DNA from: Nectonema munidae
Lineage: Eukaryota; Nematomorpha; Nectonematoida; Nectonematidae
Reading direction: 5' to 3'
Length of the DNA stretch: 64,000 bases
Assembly: GCA_030549495.1 (NCBI GenBank)
Contig: JAUIRK010000955.1
Coordinates: forward strand, 124,001 to 188,000
Both the position numbers and the translations under genes were made by a program. This document shows, piece by piece, positions 33,079 to 44,100 of the stretch (position 1 is its first letter; each line of letters starts with the position of its first letter). Under the pieces are notes generated by a model. The model saw nothing but the letters and a program-made list of their open reading frames with translations. It did not search any database and was not told the origin of the DNA.

Positions 33079-35699
33079 ATGGACAACAAAAAACGTAAAA
33101 TTTTAGATTTGGAAGCAAAGAAAATAACTAAACAGAAAAAATTGAAGATAGTAAAAAAACAAAATCACTTTTAGAATATTTTGGGGAAACTACTACTTCT
33201 CCTTTGAACACATCTACAAACACTTCATTAGTTGTAGAACAGGATTTATTCTTAGAGACTAATTCTTCGATCTCTTCAACTACTTTGATATCAGCATCAT
33301 CAAATGTAACGTCAACAGTGTAGTTAGAATCTTCAGCTTTCTCAATATCAGAATCTACAAGTGCTACTCCTTCTCATTTTACAGCTGCTCTTTCATCGAT
33401 ACCTTTAACTGTTGTCTCTTCTATTTCTTCAAATATTACACTATTAGCTTCTTCAACATCTTTAGCTCCTACGAACTTTCCTAGCATTTGCAAAAACCTG
33501 TGTATTGAGGAATTTGTAAACAGAAAAGCTACTGGTTGTTAGAGCATAGAAAACCTTCTTTAAACTATGTTTTCCCCGCTATGATTTGCGTCATCCAAAA
33601 GGATTTATGTCTCGTTATTGTCAAGAAGAATGGTTTTTCGTTTTTCTTTTATTTCATATTCTGAAAGTTTATATGGGTTGTTTTGCTTACCTTGCTTACT
33701 GTTTCCAGAAACATCTCATGGAAAGCCAAAAAATCTAACAACAAAGCAGTATCAGAACTGGAAAGATGCAATTGGTGATTTAAAAAAACATTCCATAACA
33801 GAATATCACCAAAATTCTGCGTTCAAAATGAAGGAGTTTGTTAGAACCTATAAAGATTTATCAACTCGTATTGACTTCAAGCTCAGTGACCAGAATGCAG
33901 AAAAGTGTAGACAAAATCGCCTTATTTTGAAATCAATTATAAAGTGTGTTGAATTTTGTGGACAACAAGGAATAGCTCTTCGTGGACACAGGGATGACAG
34001 CTTAGAATTGAACAGTAGTTATAATAGTAAAAATTTTAGAGCTCTCTAACAGTTTGGAATCAATCCAGGGGACACTATTTTAGAAAATCATTTAAAAGTT
34101 TAAGAAAAGAATGCAACTTACATATCGAAAACTTCCCAAAAAGAACTCTTGCTCTGTGTAAAAGAATTCATCCAAAACCAAATTTTGTCTGAAATAAATA
34201 ATCAAGAAATTGGACCATTTTTTGGACTGCAATGCGACGAAATTTGTGATACCAGCAATTGGGAACAACTAGGAATATTTGTGATGTATTGTAAGAATAA
34301 CGTACCAATTGAACGCCTTTTAGAATTTATACCCTGTGAAGTCACTAATGGTGAAGCAATCAGTCAAAATTTAATGACATGTCTTTCTCGAATTGGACTT
34401 GATATAAAGTATTGTCGTTGACAAACTATGGACGGTGCTGCTAACATGCTAGGAACTCAAAAAGAATGTGCAGCAATATTTGCAAAAAAAGTTACAAAAG
34501 CAAGTTTATTTTTATTGTTGCAGTCATGATTTAAATCTAGCAATTTGCAAGTCTTGTGATGTGACAGGAGTACATTTAATGTTAGATTCTATTGTGCAAA
34601 TTGGACTGTTTTTCAAGTTTTCATCTAAAAGAAGCGGAGCTTTAGAACATGCTATGGATTCTATGAATGATACACAAATTTCAAAAATATATAAAAAAAA
34701 ATTTTAAGTTTTTTGTGAAAAATAAAACACAGTCTAGGCGATTTCAGTGACATATACGAACCCATATACATATACGGTAAATTAGCTAGAAAATATTGTT
34801 GTGAGAGAAAAAGGATGAGACACTAAATCACGTTGTGAAGCAAATGGTTTGCTAAAACGTTTATCAAAAACGTTTTCAAACTGTTTTGCATTTTTTGGGT
34901 TATACAAAAGGATTAAGTATAAAGCTTCAGGGACATAGTTTAGATATTATGCAAGGCTATCAAATGGTAAAAAACATTAAAAATACATTTTTTTTCAATA
35001 CGGAACAGTCAATGTCATGAAGAATATAGTAAAATATACACAAAAATAGAAAAAATGGCAAAAAATTCAAAAAAAAATTAAATAAATTAGAAATACCACG
35101 ATTGTGTAGTAGGCAAACACAAAGAAACAATGTTATTGCATCTACTGCTAAAGAGTATTTTTATTGTTGTTAGATGCTTTACTTCAACAACTAAATCTAC
35201 GTTTTAACAAGTTAACATCAAAAGCAACTATTGCACTAAAGCTACTTCCCAACTATGTAGTTAAACATCCATTGTCAGAAGACATACATTTTCTATTTGA
35301 ATATTTTAGTAATGATAGAATTTAAATATCCAAATATATGATCCAAAAACATTAAATCAGGAAATAAAGTTGTGGCAGAATATATGAGATATTCTTACTG
35401 GAACGATGTATGAGACACTCAACCATCCTATCGCTTGTCGTCAGCTTTACCCTAACATCACAGCAATGCTTCATATCATGCTTTTGGCTTCAGTGACAAC
35501 TAAGACTGTTGAAAGATCAAATTCTTCACTTAAATTTTTAAAAAATTGACTTCGCAGTTGAATGAATGAGGATCATTTTAATGCTCTCAAAATTCTTTTT
35601 GTTCACAGAGATATTGGATTGGATGTTGACACCATTATTGATATGTATGCTAAAAAGTGTCCTAGACGGATGATGCTCCTTAATCCTCTTAGTTCTTAA
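33079..35699 (+). mobile_element. hAT transposase fossil (ZMYM/TTF type), long but broken
   Basis: From an ATG at 33079 the plus strand gives a basic start (MDNKKRKILDLEAKKITK), a Ser/Thr-rich stretch, a zinc-finger part GLFCLPCLLFPETSHGKPKN, the family block QQGIALRGHRDDSLELNS and the catalytic-domain stretch GPFFGLQCDEICDTSNWEQL. Then come TMDGAANMLGTQK and the C-terminal dimerisation part ASVTTKTVERSNSSLKFLKN, ending at a TAA at 35697. At least eight stops or frame changes interrupt it. Order and spacing are those of a complete hAT transposase. Clear terminal repeats were not found. Confidence 0.88.
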
Positions 35700-36165
35700 T
35701 CTAGTTACTTTCTTATAATAAACTTATAATTTTTGATCTATTATTATGATACTCTAAGCTTTATGGTAAAAAGTCAATTTTCGCTTTTTTTTTACCCAAA
35801 ATAAGATAAAAATAGCTTAAATTTATATGCTTCAAATTTGAGTTCTAGTTTAGTAAAATCCGCCCACCCCCATAATGCCAATTTCTAATTCCGCATCTAA
35901 TATGGCTGTATTTAATTTTGTTTTCTTGTTGATTTATGTTATTCAGTACATTTTATTACCTTTATAGGGCAGGGCCAAAACAGGAAAGTACCCCTTTTTA
36001 AAAGAATATATTTTATTTCTACCTCATTAAAAAATTGATTCTACATATAGATAAAAGATTAAATAATACAAAAATTATTGAAATTAAATTTTAAAAAGGG
36101 GGTTAAAATTAAAAACTAAAATAAATGTATTGGGGTAATCTTGGTTTGGTTGGATAAATCTATGC
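35700..36165. other. AT-rich stretch upstream of PIG-P
   Basis: A short GC-richer piece (AAAATCCGCCCACCCCCATAA) near 35860. Otherwise nothing was recognised. Confidence 0.4.
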
Positions 36166-36295
36166 AAAAAAAATATAAAATAAGTAGCAAAAAAAATATA
36201 AAATAAGTAGCAAAGAAATTACAAAATAAGTAGCAAAGAAATTACAAAATAAGTAACAAAAAAATTACAAAATAAGTAACAAAAAAATTACTATA
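36166..36295 (+). repeat. 23-bp tandem repeat, about six units, upstream of PIG-P
   Basis: Units contain AAAATAAGTAGCAAAGAAAT or close variants (GTAACAAAAAAATTAC in later units). The array ends about 190 bp before the PIG-P start codon. Confidence 0.85.
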
Positions 36296-36488
36296 TTTAA
36301 AAAAAGATCTGGAGTTATTCAGGCAGAAAAATTTCAAAAAAAAATTTATATTCAATAATAAAACAACTTGTAATTAATAATTTTTACAAATATAATTAAT
36401 AATTTTATAATTATTAAGTATAGAATATGGATGAACTAAATTAAAATTTAAATGACTTGTTTAAAGAATTTAATCCAAAAATATTTTT

Positions 36489-39400
36489 ATGCACCTATCT
36501 CGTCCATCCCATAAGAGTGGAGTACTTGGTTTTGTTTTATTAATCTTTTCCTTGATATTTTTTGGTAATGTTTTTATTTTATCACTACATATTAATAATA
36601 ATAATATATTCGCACAACATTATTTATTTTTAGTTATTTTTATTCTTTGGGCATATACACCTATTGAATTTCAAGTTAAATCTGGATTGTCATATTTGCC
36701 TCAAAAGTTTTCTATATTTTAAATTTGACTTTATCTTAGACTTATAGTTGTGAGTTATTACTTAATTTTGCTAACAATCTGTTATTTACATTTATCACCT
36801 ATAATATATATTTCACCTAATAAATTTTCTCATGTAAATTTATGAAAAATTTTTTAAGTAAATCTTTAAATCATCAAAAGATATTTGACTCCTACGTTAA
36901 AAGATGAAATCTAACGTAGCCACTCCGCGCGCTAAAAGTTTTAAAACACCCATTCATCCCCCAGTTTTAGTATCAAATACACATTCCCCCTATTGTTTTA
37001 TATAACATCAATCGTCTGTCTTATGTTATTTTATATGACTTAACTCTTTTGAGGACCAGAATTTTTAGGCTAACCGTATCCTTTTATTTTCAATGCAATT
37101 TTGTATATTTAAACTACTGTCCCATTTTGTCTGAAAGGATCTAATTATATATCGTATCAAGCATATACACACGCATGCATATAGCATACCTGTCAACTCT
37201 TCTGGCAATACCGGGAGACTACCAGTTTTGGTTGCTCTCTCCAGCTTTTCAGTTTTTATCTCCCGGTTTTTAAAAATTTTATAATCTACGTTTAAAAAAA
37301 TTGATATCAATATCATATACAGTAGAACTCCTCCCTACGGTCAAGCCTTCTAATACGGTCAGAAAGTATAGTCCCGAATTTTATATTTCTATATTTTACA
37401 TAATTATTGAGTATTACGGTCACTCCCGTATTGCGTATTACGGTCATCTATTATCGCATATTTTTGTCATTTTAAATCAGTCTTCCTAAGCATCTGTTTT
37501 TTCTGTTACCCTATGGATATAAAGTTATAGAAGCTAATATTGTCTTTAGCATTAGCATTATGATTACCCTCTTGTGTTTATGCTGTGAACATTATGTGAT
37601 GCTTATATGATAGGATAGATACATGGTAGGACAATGTTATATGTATGTGAGAGGATTAGTGATAATCAAGAGGATAGTAAGCAGTAGTAGTAGTATAGCA
37701 CAAACACATGTAAAGCAATCTTAGTGAGCTTGTTATAGGAAGATTTCAGAAGCCACGTTGTTTTAAAAAGGTTCCTCATGAAGCTTTCCCTGTTTTATGG
37801 AAGTCCAATAAAAACGCTTGGATGCCTGGTCATCCAAAAATGTTAGGACGAAAAATAAAAAAGTTATTATACTTCCTGTTAATTGTACCTCATTTCTACA
37901 ACCTTTTGATCAGGGCATAATTCATACATTTAAACGTTTTTATCGAAAAAAACTTCTCATTTCCATTATCGCAAGAACAGAAAAATATGGAAATGTTTCC
38001 CTCCACTCCATTACTGTTTTAAACGCCATTGAATGGATAGCGGGCTAGATATCAAGCCCTCTACAGTTGAGGTTTGTTTTTGTAAGAGTGGTTTTGGTGT
38101 TCTTGCACAATCTTGATTCTCTGATAAGTCATAGGGGCGTGAGTAGGGTTGGTTAAATGCTGGATTCGATAACTCAAGGTCTTGGGTTCGATCCCGTATA
38201 AAGCCTGCTTTCCTCATAGTTCGATACAAGCGGCGCAATTGTGCCTTCTCGTTGAAAATACGTTATGGTACCTTTACCTTTGAATCTTGAACAGGACATC
38301 CCACTTGATGATCTTATCAAAGAAGTCTCTCAGATGAATTTTCACCGAAGACGTCTTGTACTAAATCTGCTTCCCATGTACCACTAAGTTCTTCAACGAC
38401 CGTAAATCATCATCAATTGAAATGAATTCCGTGTCTGTCATAGGGTTTTCTATTTCACAGCGCTGAGAGACTTCATCATCATCATGGTGATTTCGTTGAA
38501 GAACTTACTGGTACATGGGAAGCAGATTTAGTACAAGACGTCCTCGGTGAAAATTCATCAGAACCGGAGGCTTTGCACATAGAAAATAATTGGCTTGGTG
38601 AGAGTGAATGTTTTATAAAAAATCTTTCTGGAGCTCTAACCTCTGCAATCGATCTTAAAAAGTTTGCACTTAAGAGAAATGTTACAAAGCTATGATCTTG
38701 CACGGAAACTGGAAAAAGACATTGAGGAAGTAATGGTTTTAGGACAGCTAGCAAAAAGGCAAACATATATCGATACCTACTTTATTAAAAAGTAAAATTA
38801 GTACCTGTTTTTTGCAAAATAAAAATAACTTTATAGATTTTACTTTTTTTATTTCTCTGTGACATTTTAAGTTAATTTTTCAATGTTTTTACTATGTAAT
38901 AGTTTAAATAATATAAAGAAGAGAAAAAAATATAAATGTTTTTGATTGAAAAAATTCTTTTACTCGCAAATAACATAACTACTCCTCTAATGAGGTCAAT
39001 CCTAAATAACGGTCAAAAGACTTGGTCTCTATGGTGACCTCATTAGAGGAGTTTTACTGTATATGATATCATTGTTGATGATATTGATGACAAGTGCAAC
39101 AACATTGTTCATTATCTACTAGATGATTTGTAGCATTATATTTCCAAATAAAAGTTCCTGGAGTATCAAAAGCTTCATTTATTGCAAAAGGATGCAAACA
39201 TCTCTGAATCAATTGATTGCCATAACAAGTTTACGATATTGCTAAGGAAGGGTAACAGTCTTAAAGGTTACAGTTTATATCAGCCCCTTCACATTGCTAT
39301 GTTAGGGCGCCCCATGGAAAAAGTTTTGGCGACACTACCTCGCTCAAGTCCTGCTCTTTATTAATATTAAATGATTTGTCATTAAAGAAGTTCAAACACC

Positions 39401-40753
39401 CTTCGTAATCCTTTAAGGAGCAGTGGAACACTGATGACCAGATAAATCAAAATTGTCTGCTTTTACTACATAAAATTTTATAAAAAATATAGGCAGACGA
39501 TTATTCTTCAAAAGTGTTTTTAAAGAATACTTGTACAAAATGAACGAGAGGTTTCAAATGTCTTGCACTATGATAAAAGGTATTGATGGCGCCGTAAAAA
39601 TTCATTTCCATTAGAATTGATAGCAGATTTTAAAAGTTTTCCTCATTTGTATCAATTGATGTATATTTTATGTATATATTTCTTTATGTCTCGTCCCGAG
39701 CATATGCCCCCTCTCTCCCCACCTATGTGAGAGCCCTGGTTGATATCTACCTTTCAAAAATTTAGTTAACAAGATAAATTTATTTATTTTTTATAAAAAA
39801 AAATAGGTCATATGAACAGTGTATTTATGTAACAGCCTCTATGTAGTTGCCATTATTTTTTCAAAGAAAGCAAGAAAGTGTCATTTTTGATTGTTTTCAT
39901 TTCATATCTCGTTAAAATATGTAAAGCAGAAGGTTTGTATTAAATAGCATTGATAAACGCAGAATATTAAATTGTTTTCTTCTATCTATGGCGACTTTTG
40001 AATCACCCTATATATATTTATGGAAATCAGAAGCTCATCACTGCCCCCATGTGATTTCAAAAGGATGAAAAAGCCGTTGGCTCCAATAATTTTCAATTCT
40101 ATATCTCTTATATCACTAAAACACTTATTTGGCTTGTGAGTATACTTTCTATGCTACCTTACTTATTTTACGCTTCAGTTTCAGACACAAATTCTTTCTT
40201 CCCTGATGGAAAAGTAACCGGCGCTGGGTATATTAGAATATATGAACAACAATAGGAGGATAAAATGATGACGAATTTTTTTATTGGAAATATTAACAAT
40301 ACATTTTTGCAGATAACTTCATGCATCTTTATCAAGTTGAAAAAATATAAATAATATCTTATATGCTGGTAATAATCAAATCTAGAAAGGTATTCCAACA
40401 AACAATTAAAAGTCTTTGATAAAGTTAAATTTTATGGTAATTAAGCCTTGTTTAAAAAAGCATCTCTTTTTTCAGGTACTGGGCAATAGCTCTTCCATCT
40501 CTCATCTGCTTACTCCCGATCTTCATACTCATCTTCAATATTTGCATTAATCTTCTCCACACTCCAGATCCAGATTCCCTATCTCTACTCAACTGTAAGT
40601 TGCTTTCCTTCTTCTGTGCGTCACTTTTTTTCCTTTCATATAGTGAATGCTCCGTGCCAAGATGAAAATGCTTTTCTAATTCCCCCGTTAGCATATATGT
40701 CTTCCGAGGAAATGAACATTCATCTTCATCGACCAATCAAATTAAAGCGCTAA
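36489..40753 (+). CDS. PIGP: PIG-P, GPI-GlcNAc transferase subunit P
   Basis: Exons: 36489-36564, 36634-36706, 40476-40594 and 40644-40753 (stop TAA). Total 378 bp, 125 residues, with junctions in phase 1, 2 and 1. PIG-P is a small two-pass ER membrane subunit of the complex that transfers GlcNAc to phosphatidylinositol, the first step of GPI-anchor synthesis. First membrane hairpin: GVLGFVLLIFSLIFFVIFIL then WAYTPIEF and GLSYLPQK, which aligns without gaps to human AIYGFVLFLS...LGLTYWPQK. Second membrane segment: YWAIALPSLICLLPIFILIF, like human YWAVALPVYLLIAIVIGYVL. The end IPPLAYMSSEEMN matches human IPALRDISISEVN. Two introns are tiny (69 and 49 bp) and one is 3.8 kb. The stop lies 52 bp before the COX19 start. 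Confidence 0.93.
37320..39059 (+). mobile_element. Tigger/pogo DNA transposon, broken, with nested SINE
   Basis: The ends are CAGTAGAACTCCTC and GAGGAGTTTTACTG with TA on both sides, the Tigger signature. Inside, the plus strand shows the DDE domain end VIILPVNCTSFLQPFDQGII followed by HTFKRFYRKKLL, like TIGD proteins (LP.N.TS..QP.DQG.I..FK..Y), then NAIEWI. After the SINE come the C-terminal parts DIPLDDLIKEVSQ and a tail ending KRQTYIDTYFIKK. About 700 bp of 5' transposase is missing, several stops are present, and an inverted duplication (about 38335-38405 and 38490-38560) disturbs the C-terminal part. It lies in the long PIG-P intron. Confidence 0.88.
38117..38282 (+). mobile_element. SINE (CAAGCGGCGC family) inserted in the Tigger element
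   Basis: B box GGGTTCGATCCCG and family tail CAAGCGGCGCAATTGTGCC are present. AATCTTGA flanks it at 38109-38116 and 38283-38290, a plausible 8-bp target duplication. The Tigger coding similarity resumes directly after it. Confidence 0.78.
39062..40475. other. Rest of the long PIG-P intron
   Basis: Contains a fragment of the TTAA MITE family at about 39905-39965 (GTAAAGCAGAAGGTTTGTATT, ATAAACGCAGA) and a piece near 39390-39515 with a GTCTGC/GCAGAC inverted pair. No host coding sequence was recognised. Confidence 0.45.
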
Positions 40754-40805
40754 AAGTCATCGTTTGCGCTATTTTTCTTTGAAGTAGATTCCTTCACTCA
40801 AATCT
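40754..40805 (+). promoter_or_regulatory. 52-bp spacer between PIG-P and COX19
   Basis: No AATAAA is present. A pyrimidine stretch (CTATTTTTCTTTGAAG) ending in AG at 40783-40784 and again at 40786-40787 could be a splice acceptor, which would suit trans-splicing or an alternative splice from PIG-P. It could equally be a compact promoter. Confidence 0.4.
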
Positions 40806-41039
40806 ATGTCTACACCTCCACCGAGAACGGTGCGAACACCGCCAGATAAAGGCAGCTTTCCTCTAGACCGTGACGAACTTTGCAAAGAAGAAATGATCAA
40901 ATACATGCAGTGCGTCAGAAATAAAAGTCTAGAAACTACTCTTTGCCGTGACTTAGTTAAGCAATATCTTGCATGTAGAATGGACAACAACATGATGACA
41001 AGAGAAGAATGGCCAAATCTGGGATTTGACGAGAATTAA
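40806..41039 (+). CDS. COX19: COX19, twin CX9C cytochrome c oxidase assembly factor
   Basis: A single open frame of 77 residues (human 90). The leader PPDKGSFPLDRDELC matches the human RPPDKGSFPLDHLGEC. Two CX9C motifs follow: C-KEEMIKYMQ-C at residues 26 and 36, and C-RDLVKQYLA-C at residues 48 and 58. The end is CRMDNNMMTREEWPNLGF, like human CRMERKLMLQEPLEKLGF. COX19 is a small helix-hairpin protein of the intermembrane space and cytosol, imported by the Mia40 pathway, and helps copper delivery to cytochrome oxidase. The coding region is intronless and sits 52 bp after PIG-P and 62 bp before TAF1B on the same strand. Confidence 0.95.
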   Translation: MSTPPPRTVRTPPDKGSFPLDRDELCKEEMIKYMQCVRNKSLETTLCRDLVKQYLACRMDNNMMTREEWPNLGFDEN

Positions 41040-41101
41040 CTTTTCGCATATCTTTCCTCCTCATCACTTCTTAACTTTTTTTTCCATTACCATAATTTTG
41101 C
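41040..41101 (+). promoter_or_regulatory. 62-bp pyrimidine-rich spacer between COX19 and TAF1B
   Basis: Strongly pyrimidine-rich (CTTTCCTCCTCATCACTTC, then AACTTTTTTTTCC). It holds no AATAAA and no AG dinucleotide before the TAF1B start codon, so it has no splice acceptor. It must act as promoter, initiator or internal spacer. Confidence 0.45.
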
Positions 41102-44100
41102 ATGCTTAATACCCCTTGTCCTGCTTGTGGCGGAACATCTTTGGAGGAACTTGATGATAACTTAGTGTGTACTGACTGCGATCACATAATCGAACAAATT
41201 GAAGAGCATATCGAGTATCAGTCTTTGAATTTTTCTCAACTCACTTCCCTTCCAACGGCATCACAAAAACAAATGGACAGCAAAACAGGTTTTTTTAAAT
41301 CAAATTTTTCGCTTATATGCTAAAATCAATCCCCTTTTTAGCCAGTCATTTTGTGTAATGACTATTCATTCCACTTATTAAACACAATGGGCCTTATGCA
41401 TATACAGTTCTATTTTCTTTAGAGGTAAACAAAAAGAGGTCAAAGTATCAGATTGTATTGTTTTTTACTTCCCACAGCACTTTCTTAGCTCTAAGCATAG
41501 GTTATAGCAGTGGTTCCCAACCGGGGGTCCATAGAAGAATTTCAAGGGGTCCATGGAAATTCTACTTCAAACTACTTATGCTGAATCTCCTTTAATATAC
41601 TTCTATTTTCCAAATCAATATAAATATATATATTTAGAGCTTTTTTAAATAAATATTTTCTTCCCTTTTTTAAAGTTTCATATTTTGAATGTGTTTATAT
41701 ATCCTTTTTATAAGTTACAATATTTTTGAAAAATTTATATTTTAATTGGAAAAAAAATTTTATTCACATTTTATGTCAGGCTTTACGATTTCTCTGATTT
41801 CATATGAATGAGCTTACGATTTAATCAGATGACTAGAATCATTTTTTTCATAAAAATCTTTGATTAATCTTGTTGGCTCAAACTATTCAGTTGTAGGGGT
41901 TCACAGGTAAAAAGTGACTGAAAAAGGGGGAACGGGTTAAAAAAGGTTGGGAACCACTGGGTTATAGTGATGGGTTGATACGAAAGTACGATTTTGATAC
42001 CAATTCCATAAAAAGTCCGACTCGTGTTCTTCTTTGTATAAAAAATGCACTTCACTGGTTAACGACAAAAAAAAATTTTTAAGAAAAAAAAATATATATA
42101 TATTTTTAAGTTTATAAAAATATGATGGCTTGCGTTTATAAATTCTTTTTAATTCAAATCATCTGCTTTACATTAGATGTCTGATTATTTTGGACTCTTT
42201 CTTGTGTTTGCAATACATAAATTATTAATAATTAGGAAGTTGTAAAGAGGTGGAATCTTTGAAGAGATGGGTAGTAGCACACATACAGATGCAAATAACA
42301 TTTGAATTTTCTAAAAATACATATCCAAAAGAAGTTTACTTTTTTCAGAAATTTTGTAAAATTAAGCCCACTTTATCAGCTAGGACTTTGTTTGTCGAAG
42401 AACACGTTGCAATGAGGATATGCATAAGACAAAAAGAAGAGAAATTGAATTCAATAAAAGTCTTCTCGTGAGCCGAAAAATGTTTTATTTATAAGCCGAG
42501 GGAATACAATAAGTGAGAGAAAGTGTATCATCCAAGTGGTGCATATCGTTGCTTTTCCTAATGCTCAACTCTTTATTTAGTAGATGGTGGAATCGAATGG
42601 TCAATGCCGGAAGCCTTTTCCTTCCTGGTGAGTCGTCAAGCGGATTACCTCCTGAAGAAGGGTGCGTGCTCTCACACAAAAAAGGTGCTTTTCAACTGCC
42701 TTCGTCTCTATGTTGTCGCAAATGAACTGCAGCCTTTGAATTCTGCGAATCCAAAGTTTCTTCGCAGACGAGATCTTTTGCCTTGTTTGCGAAAGTTAGA
42801 TTACAACTTGATGCAGAAAGTTTTCCGCAAAGAAGTAACGATTTCTTCTGAAGACATTGAAGTGCTTCAAGAGGAGGAAGTGGACACATTTTTAATCGCT
42901 TCTCTTGACAATAGTGCCCCTAAAGAGACTACTCGTGAGCGCGATGAAGTAACTTGTAATGAAATCAAAATCGAACAAACCATCCTATCCAGGAGTGAAG
43001 AGATAACGGACGCCAATCAAATGAGTGATTCGGAAAAACAAGCGCTACACTTATCCAATATCATTCCCAATCGCGAGCATCGCTTGCACTGGCTCAGAAA
43101 CTTTCCAAGATTTCATAGGCATATTCAAAATGGCTTAACTCATGGTAGGACAGTGTCTTTATGCTATCTTGCTTTGTTATATACGAAGTCTCGTATACTG
43201 CTTAGTGATTTAATTTATTGGATATACCGCACTGAATTTCCGTATAAAGATGTCAATGCTATGCCCAATGAAATGAAGTTAATCCACTTTGACAACAGTT
43301 CCTTAAAGTCCAAACATTTGCCAAGTAGTCTGCGCGTAAGGAGAAATGTTTTCAGTATTATCAAATCAACACCTTCACTTCCTCCCATTCCGCCGCAAGA
43401 TCCTTACTTTGTGCTTAGGGAATTTGCTAGAAAACTGTACCTGCCTAATGATATCCTCAATCTTATTCTTCGTCTATTTTCCTCCTCTCCTCCACAAGTT
43501 GAAATAGAAGTTGGCGTTTCGCTTTCCCACGTTCTACTAAATCCGCATGATTTTGCAATCTCCAACTTTGAGGGCTATATCATGGCGTATATTGTGGTTG
43601 CGTTTAAAATTTTGTTTGGCTTAAACGGTGACTCTGAAGGTCGTTCTTCTTTCATAGCGTCTCGTCTGAATTGTTTGCTGCCATTCCTTCCAGCTTCTAA
43701 ATTTTCATACTTCTTTGTTTACGATGAATGGATTCTCTGTCTTTTTAAATCTCTTCGTATGACTCATCCTCATCATTTTGGTAAAAGTTTTTATATACAA
43801 TTGGGTGTTGCGATGGAAACATAAATGTGGGTATAAAATATTTTGTTCTCTTTAACGTTGGTATAAAGTTTACGTTGTAGATTTAGACACTAAAACCGTT
43901 TTTTGAATTATAAAAAACTAACGCGTAATATTCTATTAAGTTTCATCTTCAAAACTCTATTCGTGAGAGAGATTTCTTTCATTATGGCTACCAGCTATAT
44001 ATGTTATATATAGCTTATATCATAACATATAGATCATTATGTTATGCTGAACAAGCATAATCAAGCATTTTGGAATATTTTCAAGGGTACGAAAACGGTA

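Noticed and set aside
36166-36295. CRISPR-like array
   Set aside because: The units are directly adjacent with no unique spacers; it is a plain tandem repeat in eukaryotic DNA.
40452-40736. 94-codon minus-strand frame
   Set aside because: It is antisense to two PIG-P exons and the 49-bp intron between them.
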